The notes: generated by a model not told the origin, from the sequence alone. DNA of 64,000 nt from JAAFHB01 sp963675995 (GCA_963675995.2 CAXXIY010000001.1:682001-746000), one strand, 5' to 3'. Positions 18,661 to 28,069 are shown, numbered from the stretch's first letter. Numbers and translations: made by a program.

Positions 18661-19857
18661 ATGGTCGGACAGTCTAAATATATAGATATCAAACATATGA
18701 ACACTATAGATAAAACAGCACGTGGCTGTCCAACCAATGACAGGGTGGGAAGTTGCGCTAAATTAAATGTTTACGATTGGCTTTACGATGTCAAAAGCAC
18801 CATTAATACTGCTGATATTGTTGAAGTCCGTTTTAAAAATACGCGCAAGGATTATTTTCGGAATGTCAACGGGTTGGTCCTTAAAGCCGGGGATATGATT
18901 GCAGTGGAGGCAAGTCCGGGTCATGATATTGGCATGGTTTCACTCGTTGGCGATCTTGTCCTTAAACAGATGAAACGTCATAAAGCAACCATGGTCGATG
19001 GGGAACTCCGCAAAATCTATCGTCTGGCTAAAACGGTCGATCTTCAGAAATGGGAAGAAGCCATTGCCAGTGAACATGCAACTATGCTTAAGGCACGAAA
19101 AATTGCTGAAGACCTGAAATTAAATATGAAAATCGGTGATGTTGAATTTCAAGGAGACAAGACAAAAGCGATTTTTTATTACATAGCAGATGAGCGGGTT
19201 GACTTCCGCCAGCTAATAAAACTGTATGCAGATACCTTCAGAATCCGGATTGAGATGCGTCAAATCGGAGCAAGACAGGAAGCAGCCAGGATTGGAGGAA
19301 TTGGACCTTGCGGCAGAGAACTCTGCTGTAGTTCCTGGATTTCGAACTTTGTTTCGGTAACAACCAACTCAGCCCGTTATCAGGAGATATCGCTTAATCC
19401 GCAAAAACTTGCAGGTCAATGCGGTAAACTTAAATGCTGCCTGAATTATGAACTCGATTGTTATATCGATGCACAGAAAAATTTCCCTCCGACAAATATT
19501 CAGATCGAAACGGAGAAGGGAAATTATAATTATCTGAAGGCTGACATTTTCAAAGGGATCTTCTGGTATGTTAAGGAGAATAATCAGCCAGGCGGGATGG
19601 TGGCGGTTTCGGTGGAAAAGGTAAAAGAGATACAGCAGCTGAACAGAAGTGGCAGGAAAATTGCTCAGTTGACCAGCGAAAACCTGGTTGTGGCCGAACC
19701 TGAAGGACATACTTATCACAATTCAGTAGGGCTTGAAAGTATCGAAAGATTTGACCAATCCACAAAGAATCGTCGTAAAAAAAGGAGAAAACCAGTTTTA
19801 ACACGAAAACCAAATCCAGGCAATGAAGGTCAGGGAAATAAACTTGCAACGGATTAA
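18661..19857 (+). CDS. PSP1 C-terminal domain protein, RicT (YaaT)-like
   Basis: A 398-residue protein of the PSP1/RicT family. In Bacillus, RicT joins RicA and RicF in a complex that binds Fe-S clusters and affects RNase Y. The conserved cysteines are visible in GPCGRELCCSSW (near residue 220) and GQCGKLKCCLNYE (near residue 258), spaced as in RicT. The C-terminal tail is basic (KNRRKKRRKP). An alternative start is the ATG at 18697. It overlaps gldH by 35 bases, an arrangement common in Bacteroidota. Confidence 0.9.
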   Translation: MVGQSKYIDIKHMNTIDKTARGCPTNDRVGSCAKLNVYDWLYDVKSTINTADIVEVRFKNTRKDYFRNVNGLVLKAGDMIAVEASPGHDIGMVSLVGDLVLKQMKRHKATMVDGELRKIYRLAKTVDLQKWEEAIASEHATMLKARKIAEDLKLNMKIGDVEFQGDKTKAIFYYIADERVDFRQLIKLYADTFRIRIEMRQIGARQEAARIGGIGPCGRELCCSSWISNFVSVTTNSARYQEISLNPQKLAGQCGKLKCCLNYELDCYIDAQKNFPPTNIQIETEKGNYNYLKADIFKGIFWYVKENNQPGGMVAVSVEKVKEIQQLNRSGRKIAQLTSENLVVAEPEGHTYHNSVGLESIERFDQSTKNRRKKRRKPVLTRKPNPGNEGQGNKLATD

Positions 19858-20332
19858 ATTTTCTCTTTTTGTGCTCGGTGTGTTGACATTGTTAACCACC
19901 TCTATGACTTCATGTTACAAAAAGGGGATAATTGAAGATTATCGGAGGCTAAATCACTCGGAGTGGCATCAGGATACACTTTTAGTTTTTGAAATAAATA
20001 TTCCTGATCCAAAGAAAGTCTATGATCTTTCGTTTACTGTTCGCAATGAAGGACGATACGCCTACAGCAATCTATGGTTGTTTGTGGCAATAACTCCCCC
20101 CTCTGGCAAAGTAATGTCAGATACACTGGAACTTACTTTGGCAAAGCCATCAGGCGAATGGCTGGGAAGCGGACTTGGTGACCTTTATGATCGTAAATAT
20201 CCTTATAAGCAAACCATTTTCTTCCCTGAGACCGGAAAATATACAATCTCCGTGAGGCAGGGAATGCGAACCCAAACAGGAATCCTTAAGGGAATTCATG
20301 ATTTTGGTATTTTGCTCGAAAAAGCACTCTAA
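19823..20332 (+). CDS. gldH: Gliding motility lipoprotein GldH
   Basis: A 169-residue lipoprotein with lipobox TSMTSC and the GldH features YRRLNHSEWHQDTLLVFEI, a beta-rich core and SGEWLGSGLGDLYD near the middle. In Flavobacterium GldH is needed for gliding, together with the type IX secretion machinery; many non-gliding Bacteroidota keep it. The start lies inside the end of the PSP1 gene, so translation is probably coupled. Confidence 0.88.
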   Translation: MKVREINLQRIKFSLFVLGVLTLLTTSMTSCYKKGIIEDYRRLNHSEWHQDTLLVFEINIPDPKKVYDLSFTVRNEGRYAYSNLWLFVAITPPSGKVMSDTLELTLAKPSGEWLGSGLGDLYDRKYPYKQTIFFPETGKYTISVRQGMRTQTGILKGIHDFGILLEKAL

Positions 20333-20355
20333 ATTATTAAATTTAAATATTTCTG

Positions 20356-21117
20356 ATGAGTAAAAACAAACTGGCCAAGTTTGCAGATCTTAATTCTTTT
20401 GGTCATGTTATACAATTGTCGTACAGCAAATTAATAAATGAAGGATGCTCTTTGAAAGGGATCTGGAATCAAGAATTTTTTAAAAACGACCACCCTATTG
20501 TTTTAGAACTTGGATGCGGTAAAGGTGAATATACCGTAGGACTTGCGAGGCTCTTCCCATCAAAAAATTTTATTGGAATTGACATTAAAGGGTCCCGGAT
20601 GTGGTCAGGTGCAAAAGAGGTTCATCAGGATGAACTTCGGAACAGCGGTTTTGTAAGGACGAATATCGAGTTATTATCACACTTTTTTGCTCCCGCTGAA
20701 GTTTCTGAAATTTGGATTACTTTCCCTGATCCGCAAATGAAGAAGACAAAAAAAAGACTTACCTCTGTCCGGTTCTTAAGCCAGTATTGTGAAATACTTC
20801 AACCTGATGGGGTTATTCATCTTAAGACAGACAGTGATTTCCTCTATCAATATACGCTTGCAACGATTCAGGCAAATAATTTTCCGGTACAGGTTAATAC
20901 GGATGATCTATATGCTACCGGAATGGCCGACGAAATTCTGAGCATCAGAACTTACTATGAACAACAGTGGCTCGACAGGGGCAAAAAGATCAAATATATA
21001 AGGTACATCCCTCATGGAAATGATCTCACGGAACCGGAGGTGGAGATCCCATTCGATAATTACCGAAGTTTTGGACGCAGTTCGACCAACAGAGATCATA
21101 TAGAAACAAAAAAATAG
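20356..21117 (+). CDS. trmB: tRNA (guanine-N7-)-methyltransferase
   Basis: A 253-residue enzyme that methylates G46 of tRNA using SAM. Signatures: LELGCGKGEYTVGLA (motif I), FIGIDIKGSRMWSGA, and EIWITFPDPQMKKTKKRLTS, the TrmB catalytic block. The stop is 3 bases before the next GTG, so the two genes are likely one transcript. Confidence 0.95.
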   Translation: MSKNKLAKFADLNSFGHVIQLSYSKLINEGCSLKGIWNQEFFKNDHPIVLELGCGKGEYTVGLARLFPSKNFIGIDIKGSRMWSGAKEVHQDELRNSGFVRTNIELLSHFFAPAEVSEIWITFPDPQMKKTKKRLTSVRFLSQYCEILQPDGVIHLKTDSDFLYQYTLATIQANNFPVQVNTDDLYATGMADEILSIRTYYEQQWLDRGKKIKYIRYIPHGNDLTEPEVEIPFDNYRSFGRSSTNRDHIETKK

Positions 21118-21120
21118 AGC

Positions 21121-21447
21121 GTGTCAGATTTCTATCAGCGTGTTTTTGAGGTGGTAAGGCTAATACCCGTCGGAAGAGTAACCAGCTATGGGGCTATTGC
21201 CCGTTACCTTGGCACAGCCGGATCATCAAGAATGGTAGGTTGGGCAATGAATTTGTCACATCACCAGGAGATCTACGTTCCTGCACACCGGGTGGTTAAC
21301 CGTAATGGATTATTAACCGGTAAAATTCATTTCGGATCTCCGGATGAAATGCAGGAATTGCTTGAAAACGAAGGGATAATTGTTGCTGACGATTGTGTGG
21401 TTGATTTCAAAACACTTTTCTGGGATCCAATGATAGAATTGAGATGA
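21121..21447 (+). CDS. Alkyltransferase-like (ATL) protein, MGMT family without the acceptor cysteine
   Basis: A 108-residue protein with the DNA-binding domain of O6-alkylguanine alkyltransferases (RVTSYGAIARYLGTAGSSRMVGWAM). The active-site motif reads VPAHRVV instead of PCHRV, so the alkyl-accepting cysteine is replaced by alanine. ATL proteins bind alkylated guanine and flag it for nucleotide excision repair. The start is GTG at 21121, directly after trmB. Confidence 0.88.
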   Translation: MSDFYQRVFEVVRLIPVGRVTSYGAIARYLGTAGSSRMVGWAMNLSHHQEIYVPAHRVVNRNGLLTGKIHFGSPDEMQELLENEGIIVADDCVVDFKTLFWDPMIELR

Positions 21448-21675
21448 ACATTTAAATACCGGAGCTGTTTAATTTCCAGTGCTTTTTTATGCTTGGATTT
21501 GAAAATATCGAAACTGAGTCTTGCAAATATTTTTTGAAATAAATTAAACATTTTGATATTGAGTAATTTAATTATAAAAATTAAAAACCATTATTTACCG
21601 ATTTTCACAATCTTTTAATTACCTTGGAGTTTATACCTTAGATACAATTTACTTTAAAATTTAAAGACAATATAA

Positions 21676-22767
21676 ATGGCAATCATACCAAAAACAATTA
21701 CAGATATACTGCGGAATGTAAATTTCCCGGGAACCAAAGACAATGTGGTCGATCTTGAGATGGTGCAGGAGATTCGAACAGCGGGAAACAGGATCAGCTT
21801 TTCACTGGTTTTTCACCGTGAGGACGATCCAAATATTCAGGCGGTTTCTCAAGCGTGCGCTGCAGAAATCGAAAAGGTCCTTGGGTCAGAATTCGACCTT
21901 ACGATCACCCCTAAAGGGAGTCAAAGGATGAAAGCGCCCGTCTTACCCGGAGTAAAAAACATGCTTGCCATCGCCTCGGGAAAAGGTGGGGTTGGAAAAT
22001 CAACAATTGCGGTAAACCTTGCAGTAGCTCTGGCTAAAACTGGGGCAAAGGTGGGATTGATCGATGCGGATATTTTCGGCCCGTCGATCCCAAAAATGTT
22101 TGGCGAGGAAGAGGCACATCCGCTAATGGAGGAGATCGAAGGGCGTGACATGATTATCCCGATAGAGAAATTCGGAGTAAAAATACTCTCGATCGGATTC
22201 TTTGGGAATAAAGATAATGCACTGATCTGGCGTGGCCCTGTAGCATCGAATGCACTTAAGCAATTGATTATTCAGGGACTATGGGGAGAGCTTGACTATT
22301 TATTGATCGATCTTCCTCCGGGAACCAGCGATATTCACCTCACAATTGTACAGACCCTTCCGGTTACCGGCAGTGTCATTGTGACTACTCCACAGGATGT
22401 TGCACTACTGGATGTGATAAAGGGCGTTTCGATGTTCCGAAGCAAATCCATTGAAGTGCCGGTCCTGGGAATCGTTGAAAATATGGCATGGTTCACCCCT
22501 GAAGAACTCCCCAATAATAAATACTATATATTTGGGAAAGACGGAGGAAAGAACCTTGCGGAAAAAATGGGGATTGCCTGTTTGGGGCAGATCCCGATCG
22601 AGATGGGAATTCGGGAGGGGGGCGATCATGGAATCCCTGTTGCTTGGAGCGAGGACACCGCCACCGGAGAGGCATTTAAAGCCCTGGCTAGCAATGTAAT
22701 TCGCGAGCTGGAATACAGAAACGAAAATTTAAAACCTACAGAACGCGTTCATGTAAAAAAAAGGTGA
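21676..22767 (+). CDS. Mrp/NBP35 family Fe-S carrier ATPase
   Basis: A 363-residue P-loop ATPase with an N-terminal DUF59/MIP18 domain (about 1-85) and a ParA-type ATPase with ASGKGGVGKST (near residue 105), IDADIFGPSIPKMFG, WRGPVASNALKQ and LLIDLPPGTSDIHLT. Mrp/ApbC proteins bind and deliver Fe-S clusters. The CxxC pair found in E. coli ApbC after ENM is replaced here by ENMAWFTPEEL, apparently normal in Bacteroidota. It is a single gene. Confidence 0.93.
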   Translation: MAIIPKTITDILRNVNFPGTKDNVVDLEMVQEIRTAGNRISFSLVFHREDDPNIQAVSQACAAEIEKVLGSEFDLTITPKGSQRMKAPVLPGVKNMLAIASGKGGVGKSTIAVNLAVALAKTGAKVGLIDADIFGPSIPKMFGEEEAHPLMEEIEGRDMIIPIEKFGVKILSIGFFGNKDNALIWRGPVASNALKQLIIQGLWGELDYLLIDLPPGTSDIHLTIVQTLPVTGSVIVTTPQDVALLDVIKGVSMFRSKSIEVPVLGIVENMAWFTPEELPNNKYYIFGKDGGKNLAEKMGIACLGQIPIEMGIREGGDHGIPVAWSEDTATGEAFKALASNVIRELEYRNENLKPTERVHVKKR

Positions 22768-22948
22768 CAGATTCATTTCTCTTTGTATCTTTACCGTAGA
22801 TGTGTAGTCGTTCAGAAACCTGCACATATCTGTAACGCATTGCACTAAGTTAGGACTTTTGAAACGAGCATGTTCACATAATACGGACAGTGAAGAGATT
22901 CATTTCTTGCGGGTTCCATCCCCCCTTGAAAAGGTAATTCATTCAGGA

Positions 22949-25900
22949 ATGAAACAGACCGTAAGAAATCTTCTGCTTCTCTTATGGGTAGCCGGAATCA
23001 TTGTTGGATGTTCAACCAAAAGGAACACCCGTGCTTCGCGTGCCTATCACAATGTATCGGCTCATTACAATGTCTATTTTAATGCCAAAGAGAGTTTAAA
23101 AGCCGGGCTTCGCCGCATAAACCAAACAATTCCCGACGATTATACCCTGACACTACCTATTTATAAAAGCTCACTCCCTGAAGCAGGCAAGGTTGCAACC
23201 TCCGAAATGGAACTGGCGATTACAAAGTGTAATAAACTGATTGCTTTGCACTCCATCACCAAAAGCCCGTTACGGAAACCAAATAATTCTGAGCGTTACA
23301 AAAAATTTGCCTCCAAAGGTGAATATAATGAATGGGTGGATGAAAGTTATGTTTTGATGGGAATGGCCAGCTATTATAACCATGATTATCATCGCGCCAT
23401 CGAAAATTTCAACTTTGTAATCCGGAAATTTTCAGATCAGCCTACCCGTTATGATGCATTTCTTGGTATGGCCAGATCATACATTGAAACCGGCGATTAC
23501 CCCCAGGCCCTTGAAATCTTCAACTCACTCGCACGCGATGGTGGTTTTCCAGCAAGACTAAATCAGGAACTCAACCTTGCTCAGGCTCATTATTATTTAA
23601 AAAATAACGACCCTGACCAGACTATCACCCATCTGAAATTGGCCTTGCAATCCTCTCTTCCCCGACCTGAAAAGCTTCGTATCAATTATGTTCTGGCTCA
23701 GCTACTGGCAGCCACCAATCACATGGATGAGGCAGCAAGGCAATATCAACACGTTTTAAAGATGCGACCACCTTATCAAATGGCCTTTAATGCCAGAATT
23801 TCGCGAATGGAAATCTTAGGCGGTGAAGACAAGGAGATTGGACGTCAATTACAGAAGATGCTCGATAATCCAATCAATCTTGAATATCGTGACCGGATTT
23901 ATTTTGCAAAAGCCAATATTGCCCTTAAAGAGAACAGAAAACGGGATGCGATCGCAGATCTTAAAAATTCTGTGCATTACAGTACAACCAACCCAAAACA
24001 ACGTGCAATATCAAGTCTTGACGTTGCCAGAATCCTTTTCGAGGAGAATGAATACCTTCAATCGGCCTGTTATTACGACAGTGCAGTCGCAGTAATCGAT
24101 GCCAATTATCCGGGCTATGCCGAAATCATCACCCGCTCCTCCGGCTTAAAGCGACTGACCAGGGAACTAAATACCATTAATCGGGAAGACAGTTTACAAA
24201 AATTGGCACAGCTGCCCGAACAAGAGCGCAATTCGTTTATTAATAATATTATAACCGATTTAAAACAAAAGGAAGCCGACCTTGCAAAAGCTGCAAATGC
24301 CGAAATGGCTAATCAGAACTATTTCAGATCACAGCAATTCAGACAACAACAGATTGGCAATAGCACAACATCAAATCAAAACCTTTGGTATTTCTATAAT
24401 CCCCTGACAGTGGGAATCGGCAAATCCGATTTTCAAAGAATCTGGGGAAACAGAAAGCTGGAGGACAACTGGCGACGAAAGAACAAGACCTCAACAATTG
24501 AGGTTGAATCAGAGCAGAATGTTGATTCTTTAACCAAAGGCGCTGCCGTAACCGAAACCAAAAGAAAATCACTCGATCCCAAAACACCTGCTTTTTATCT
24601 CCAGGATATCCCACTCACCGATTCATTGATGAAAGTTTCTAACGAAATGATTAAAAGCGCACTCTTCAGTGCTGGGAGAATCTACCGGACAGAATTTAAC
24701 GATTTTGAGCGATCGATCGAAATGTTTCAGGAGCTTAACCGCCGATTCAAAGGGAGCATTTATGAGCTGCCAGCCTTTTTCGAACTTTATCAGTTATATA
24801 AAGAGAATGGCGATGCCAAAAATACTGAAGACTATAAACAGAAGATCATCGCACAATACTCTGAATCGAAATATGCCAAATATCTTCTAAATCCCAACTA
24901 TTTCGCAGAACTTGAGGAGAAAAATGGGGCAATAGAAAAAAAATATGGCGAAACCTTAAGAATGTTCAGAGCTTACGATTACGGTAAAGCGCGGGAAGCG
25001 GCAACGGCTACATTAGCCTTAAATCCCGATAGCACCCTTTTTTCGAAAGTTAAATTTATTGAAGTGGTTGCCAATGGCCCGACTCAGGAACGTGCGGCAT
25101 TCTCACTCTCGCTCGATAAGTATATTAAAGCTTATCCAAAGAGTCCCACATCAGCTATTGCTATACATATCAAAGAATTGATTACGACAAATTCGCTGGT
25201 TGATTATCAGCAGCTTCTGGCCAAAGGTTATATTAAAGAGGAAATTGCCAATGAAGAGATGAAAAGGGAAAAAGATCACTCCAATGATGAGTTTGGTGGT
25301 AAATATTCGTATGACGAAAACATGTTTCAATATTTTGTGATTGCCTTCTCAAAGGAGTCAAAGGTCGATGTGAGCAGACTGATATACGATATAGCAAATT
25401 ATAATTTAGACTATTACACTACTACCGATTTTGACATTGAGCAGGTTAACCTCGATGCCAAAACACAGTTGGTCATTGTCAGAAGTTTCCCTGACAAGGG
25501 AGAAGGACTAATCTATTTCCGTTCAATTATCAGAAAACGTCCTGTCTTCCAAGCCTTAAAAGGGACGGAATATGTAAATTTCGTAGCCTCCTCGACCAAT
25601 TACCGGACAATTATTGCAGAGAAGGATTATCTCTCTTACCTTCCATTCTTTATTAAAAATTACAGTTCATACATCAATTCCAATATTCCACAAGATGAAT
25701 TGCCCAATCCACAGGAGTTGTTGGCAAAAGTTAGGAAAGAGGAAGAATCTGTCGCGAAGGGAAAATTTGTACTTATTAAACCTGTTCAAACTAAAGATAC
25801 CACAACCCAGATTAAAGCGGTTGTGAAAATTGAATATAGCGGACCTTATTCCCCAAAACCAAGCTCAGACTATTGTTATTCATTGATCTATATTAAGAAG

Positions 25901-26206
25901 CAGAACGACGAAACCAAACTGGTCAAAGCGTATGAGTCTTTTAATCAGACAAATTTTGGTTCACCAAAGATGAAAGTTTCGGTAGAATCGCTGGATAACA
26001 ACAGAGGTATTTTAACGGTTAGCGGACTGGGCGAGAAAGGTTCGGCATCTGCCTATCTTCAAAGATCACAATCTGATCCGATACTGACTGCGGTTCTAAA
26101 AGGGACCACCTTCAGAAACTTCATTATCAGTGATGAGAATCTGAAAATTTTCAAAAAGGAGAGAGATCTACAAAAATATATGGAGTTTTACAACCAGCTG
26201 AAATAA
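22949..26206 (+). CDS. sprE: SprE/PorW-like type IX secretion lipoprotein with TPR repeats
   Basis: About 1085 residues. The start at 22949 gives a lipoprotein signal (LLLLLWVAGIIVGC); the frame is open 30 codons further up. The N-terminal block after the lipid cysteine (ASRAYHNVSAHYNVYFNAKES) is the hallmark of SprE/PorW. Several TPR-like helical pairs follow, and a C-terminal region of uncertain fold. In Flavobacterium and Porphyromonas the protein bridges type IX secretion components in the periplasm. It indicates type IX secretion in this organism. Confidence 0.88.
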   Translation: MKQTVRNLLLLLWVAGIIVGCSTKRNTRASRAYHNVSAHYNVYFNAKESLKAGLRRINQTIPDDYTLTLPIYKSSLPEAGKVATSEMELAITKCNKLIALHSITKSPLRKPNNSERYKKFASKGEYNEWVDESYVLMGMASYYNHDYHRAIENFNFVIRKFSDQPTRYDAFLGMARSYIETGDYPQALEIFNSLARDGGFPARLNQELNLAQAHYYLKNNDPDQTITHLKLALQSSLPRPEKLRINYVLAQLLAATNHMDEAARQYQHVLKMRPPYQMAFNARISRMEILGGEDKEIGRQLQKMLDNPINLEYRDRIYFAKANIALKENRKRDAIADLKNSVHYSTTNPKQRAISSLDVARILFEENEYLQSACYYDSAVAVIDANYPGYAEIITRSSGLKRLTRELNTINREDSLQKLAQLPEQERNSFINNIITDLKQKEADLAKAANAEMANQNYFRSQQFRQQQIGNSTTSNQNLWYFYNPLTVGIGKSDFQRIWGNRKLEDNWRRKNKTSTIEVESEQNVDSLTKGAAVTETKRKSLDPKTPAFYLQDIPLTDSLMKVSNEMIKSALFSAGRIYRTEFNDFERSIEMFQELNRRFKGSIYELPAFFELYQLYKENGDAKNTEDYKQKIIAQYSESKYAKYLLNPNYFAELEEKNGAIEKKYGETLRMFRAYDYGKAREAATATLALNPDSTLFSKVKFIEVVANGPTQERAAFSLSLDKYIKAYPKSPTSAIAIHIKELITTNSLVDYQQLLAKGYIKEEIANEEMKREKDHSNDEFGGKYSYDENMFQYFVIAFSKESKVDVSRLIYDIANYNLDYYTTTDFDIEQVNLDAKTQLVIVRSFPDKGEGLIYFRSIIRKRPVFQALKGTEYVNFVASSTNYRTIIAEKDYLSYLPFFIKNYSSYINSNIPQDELPNPQELLAKVRKEEESVAKGKFVLIKPVQTKDTTTQIKAVVKIEYSGPYSPKPSSDYCYSLIYIKKQNDETKLVKAYESFNQTNFGSPKMKVSVESLDNNRGILTVSGLGEKGSASAYLQRSQSDPILTAVLKGTTFRNFIISDENLKIFKKERDLQKYMEFYNQLK

Positions 26207-26324
26207 TAGATATTAGCTGAATATACCCCCTCTTTTCAACCTAAACAATCAGATCGGTTCATTCATTCATTACGGGATCATCCAACTGTCGAAATATTAA
26301 ATTTTCTCACTCATTGAAATAAAA

Positions 26325-26391
26325 ATAGTGACACTAAAAAGATTTAAGTGATCCTAATGCGATTTATTAAAAAACTTTTTTAGCTTTGCAG
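26325..26391 (+). promoter_or_regulatory. Promoter with phased direct repeats (copy A)
   Basis: Two direct repeats AGTGACACTAA (26327) and AGTGATCCTAA (26347) lie 20 bp apart, followed by GCGATTTATT and a -7 box TAGCTTTG (26381-26388). The same block, about 80% identical by eye, occurs at 37350-37415 before the decayed paralogue. Two helical turns of spacing suggest a tandem-binding activator, for example an AraC-type or response-regulator protein (inference). Confidence 0.65.
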
Positions 26392-26410
26392 TGACATTAA
26401 AAATTAAAAT

Positions 26411-26650
26411 ATGAATAGATCTTGCGAGGTGAATAGTCAACCTAAAGGGTGGTCGGCAAAACTTAGATCGTGGTATTTCTGGAAACCGATTGTTGGATTT
26501 TTAATCGGTTCAGTTGCCGGGTTATTGTACTATTATTATTATAGTATTGAATCACACGGTTCAAGTGTTACCGGAGATCCACTCTCTAACGCACTTTTTG
26601 GTGGGATGATTGGACTTTTTATCGTGAAACGACCTTGCAGTACCTGCTAA
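26411..26650 (+). CDS. Small membrane protein, DUF6132-like
   Basis: A 79-residue protein with two transmembrane helices (GFLIGSVAGLLYYYYY and NALFGGMIGLFIV) and a C-terminal KRPCSTC pair. The layout resembles DUF6132 membrane proteins. It is the first gene of a set with the ArsM-like methyltransferase 46 bases downstream and follows the phased-repeat promoter. Function unknown; the cysteine pair hints at metal or thiol chemistry. Confidence 0.7.
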   Translation: MNRSCEVNSQPKGWSAKLRSWYFWKPIVGFLIGSVAGLLYYYYYSIESHGSSVTGDPLSNALFGGMIGLFIVKRPCSTC

Positions 26651-26696
26651 TATTGAAGGCAAAGCAATAATTTTCGACTTTTTAAAACATTCAGGA

Positions 26697-27347
26697 ATGG
26701 ATTTCTCAGCAATAAATATCAGATACGGAGAATTGGCAGCCACCGATTGCTGTCTTTCGTGTGGTGGGGCAATTAATTACGCCAAGCCGAAAAATGGTGA
26801 AATATGCATTGATTTAGGGAGTGGCCGTGGTACAGATGTTCTCCGTTTGGCTGATGAAGTTGGTGAAACCGGATTTGTTTACGGCATCGATATCTCGGAG
26901 GGGATGATCAGGAAAGCGGAGCAAAATGCGGCAAAACTGGAGGTTAACAATGTCAGATTTCTGAGGTGCGAACTGGAGAAAATCGATCTGGCAGACGGTA
27001 TTGCAGATCTGGTAATCTCGAACTGCACCATCAATCATGCATCAGACAAGGAGGCTGTTTGGAGTGAAATACACCGCATTCTGAAAAAGGGTGGGCGATT
27101 TGTTGTGAGCGACATCTATTCTACAAGTCCGATTCCAGAGGAATTTCGCAACGACCCGGCTGCAGTAGCTGAATGCTGGGCAGGTGCTGTAACACGAGGA
27201 GAATATTTGAATACACTTGCGAAGAGAGGTTTTACCGGAGTTGAGATCATTGAAGAATCGAAACCGTATCAAAAAGGAAAAGCAGAAGTGGCAAGCCTCA
27301 CAATTGCAGGGAAGAAACCTGCAGGAGGATGCTGCTGTCAAAGATAA
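26697..27347 (+). CDS. ArsM-like SAM methyltransferase with cysteine-rich ends
   Basis: A 216-residue methyltransferase with ICIDLGSGRGTDV as motif I and YGIDISEGMI. It resembles arsenite methyltransferases: the N-terminal YGELAATDCCLSC block (C18, C19, C22), SNCTINHASDKE with a cysteine near 110, and AECWAGAVTR with a cysteine near 161 sit at or near the ArsM cysteine positions. The tail ends CCCQR. Arsenic or another thiophilic metalloid is a reasonable substrate guess. A decayed copy lies at 37464. No arsR or arsenite pump is nearby. Confidence 0.82.
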   Translation: MDFSAINIRYGELAATDCCLSCGGAINYAKPKNGEICIDLGSGRGTDVLRLADEVGETGFVYGIDISEGMIRKAEQNAAKLEVNNVRFLRCELEKIDLADGIADLVISNCTINHASDKEAVWSEIHRILKKGGRFVVSDIYSTSPIPEEFRNDPAAVAECWAGAVTRGEYLNTLAKRGFTGVEIIEESKPYQKGKAEVASLTIAGKKPAGGCCCQR

Positions 27348-27407
27348 ACCTTCCCCCGGTTATGGAGAAACGGAAGGCGATAACAACAACGCGTTAAATT
27401 ATTATTT

Positions 27408-27506
27408 ATGAAAAGTCTTATTAAGAAAAAAGAGGAGCCCAAAGTGGTGAAAATTGCACAGTGTTGCGCAAAAACCTCAAGGACTGTTGTTGGTTGTCAT
27501 GATTGA
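27408..27506 (+). CDS. 32-residue cysteine-containing peptide
   Basis: A short open frame with ATG start, 32 residues: a lysine-rich start (MKSLIKKKEEPK), then IAQCCAKTSRTVVGCHD. It lies 61 bases after the ArsM-like gene and just before a strong terminator, so it is in the transcript. The CC...C pattern echoes the CCLSC and CCCQR of the neighbour. Unrecognised; coding is likely but not proven. Confidence 0.5.
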   Translation: MKSLIKKKEEPKVVKIAQCCAKTSRTVVGCHD

Positions 27507-27523
27507 TTCATGATAATTAATTT

Positions 27524-27554
27524 GGAGTGCCGGAATTTAAAAATCCGGCACTCC
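27524..27554 (+). terminator. Rho-independent terminator after the ArsM-like set
   Basis: Arms GGAGTGCCGGA/TCCGGCACTCC with a 9-nt loop are followed by a T-rich stretch (TTATTTTTG). Confidence 0.85.
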
Positions 27555-27626
27555 TCTGAATTATTTTTGCTTTTGTTTGGGAACTGCTGATTTTATTATA
27601 ATTGCTTAAACAAATATCCTTTAATA

Positions 27627-27658
27627 TTTGTATTATGAGCATATGTTCATTATATTTG
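27627..27658 (+). promoter_or_regulatory. Promoter of the NifX-like gene with embedded operator
   Basis: A -33 TTTG (27627-27630) and a -7 TATATTTG (27651-27658) are separated by 20 nt, the ideal Bacteroidota spacing. The spacer is filled by the 16-bp palindrome, so binding there should block polymerase. Confidence 0.75.
27635..27650. promoter_or_regulatory. Operator palindrome, site 1
   Basis: ATGAGCATATGTTCAT is a 16-bp dyad with one mismatched pair against consensus ATGAGCA-NN-TGCTCAT. It lies exactly between -33 and -7 of the NifX-like gene. Related sites are at 29580, 29644 and 34825. Confidence 0.7.
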
Positions 27659-27694
27659 AGATTTTTATAATTTAACCAGTAAAAACAGATTGAG

Positions 27695-28069
27695 ATGAAA
27701 TTAGCAGTACCTACCAGAGGAGGAATAGTAGACAACCATTTTGGTCATTGTGAAGCGTATACGGTTTTTAGTATAGATGAAAATAAAAAAATAGTCGGTT
27801 ACGAGATGTTGCCATCCCCACAAGGTTGTGGTTGCAAAAGCAATATTGCCAGCATATTGCAGCAAATAGGGGTGAGCGTGATGCTTGCCGGAAATATGGG
27901 GAATGGCGCTTTAAACGTTCTCAACGATCATGGAATTGAAGTTTATCGCGGTTGTTCGGGTGATGTACTTCATCTGACCGAAGGATTTTTACAGGGTGAA
28001 ATCCGAGATTCAGGTATGGGATGCAGTAGCCATGAAGCCCATGGAGAAGATCATCAATGTTCTCATTAA
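27695..28069 (+). CDS. NifX/NifB-like dinitrogenase-cofactor-domain protein with His/Cys tail
   Basis: A 124-residue protein of the NifX/NafY/orange-protein superfamily, which binds Fe-Mo, Mo-Cu or similar clusters. RGGIVDNHFGHCEAY is the family start. Extra cysteines occur in GCGCKSN, and the tail after residue 108 (MGCSSHEAHGEDHQCSH) is rich in His and Cys, suggesting metal binding. It heads an apparent operon with DUF1847 and a methyltransferase and is preceded by a promoter with an embedded operator. No nitrogenase genes are present, so a nitrogen-fixation role is unlikely. Confidence 0.88.
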   Translation: MKLAVPTRGGIVDNHFGHCEAYTVFSIDENKKIVGYEMLPSPQGCGCKSNIASILQQIGVSVMLAGNMGNGALNVLNDHGIEVYRGCSGDVLHLTEGFLQGEIRDSGMGCSSHEAHGEDHQCSH

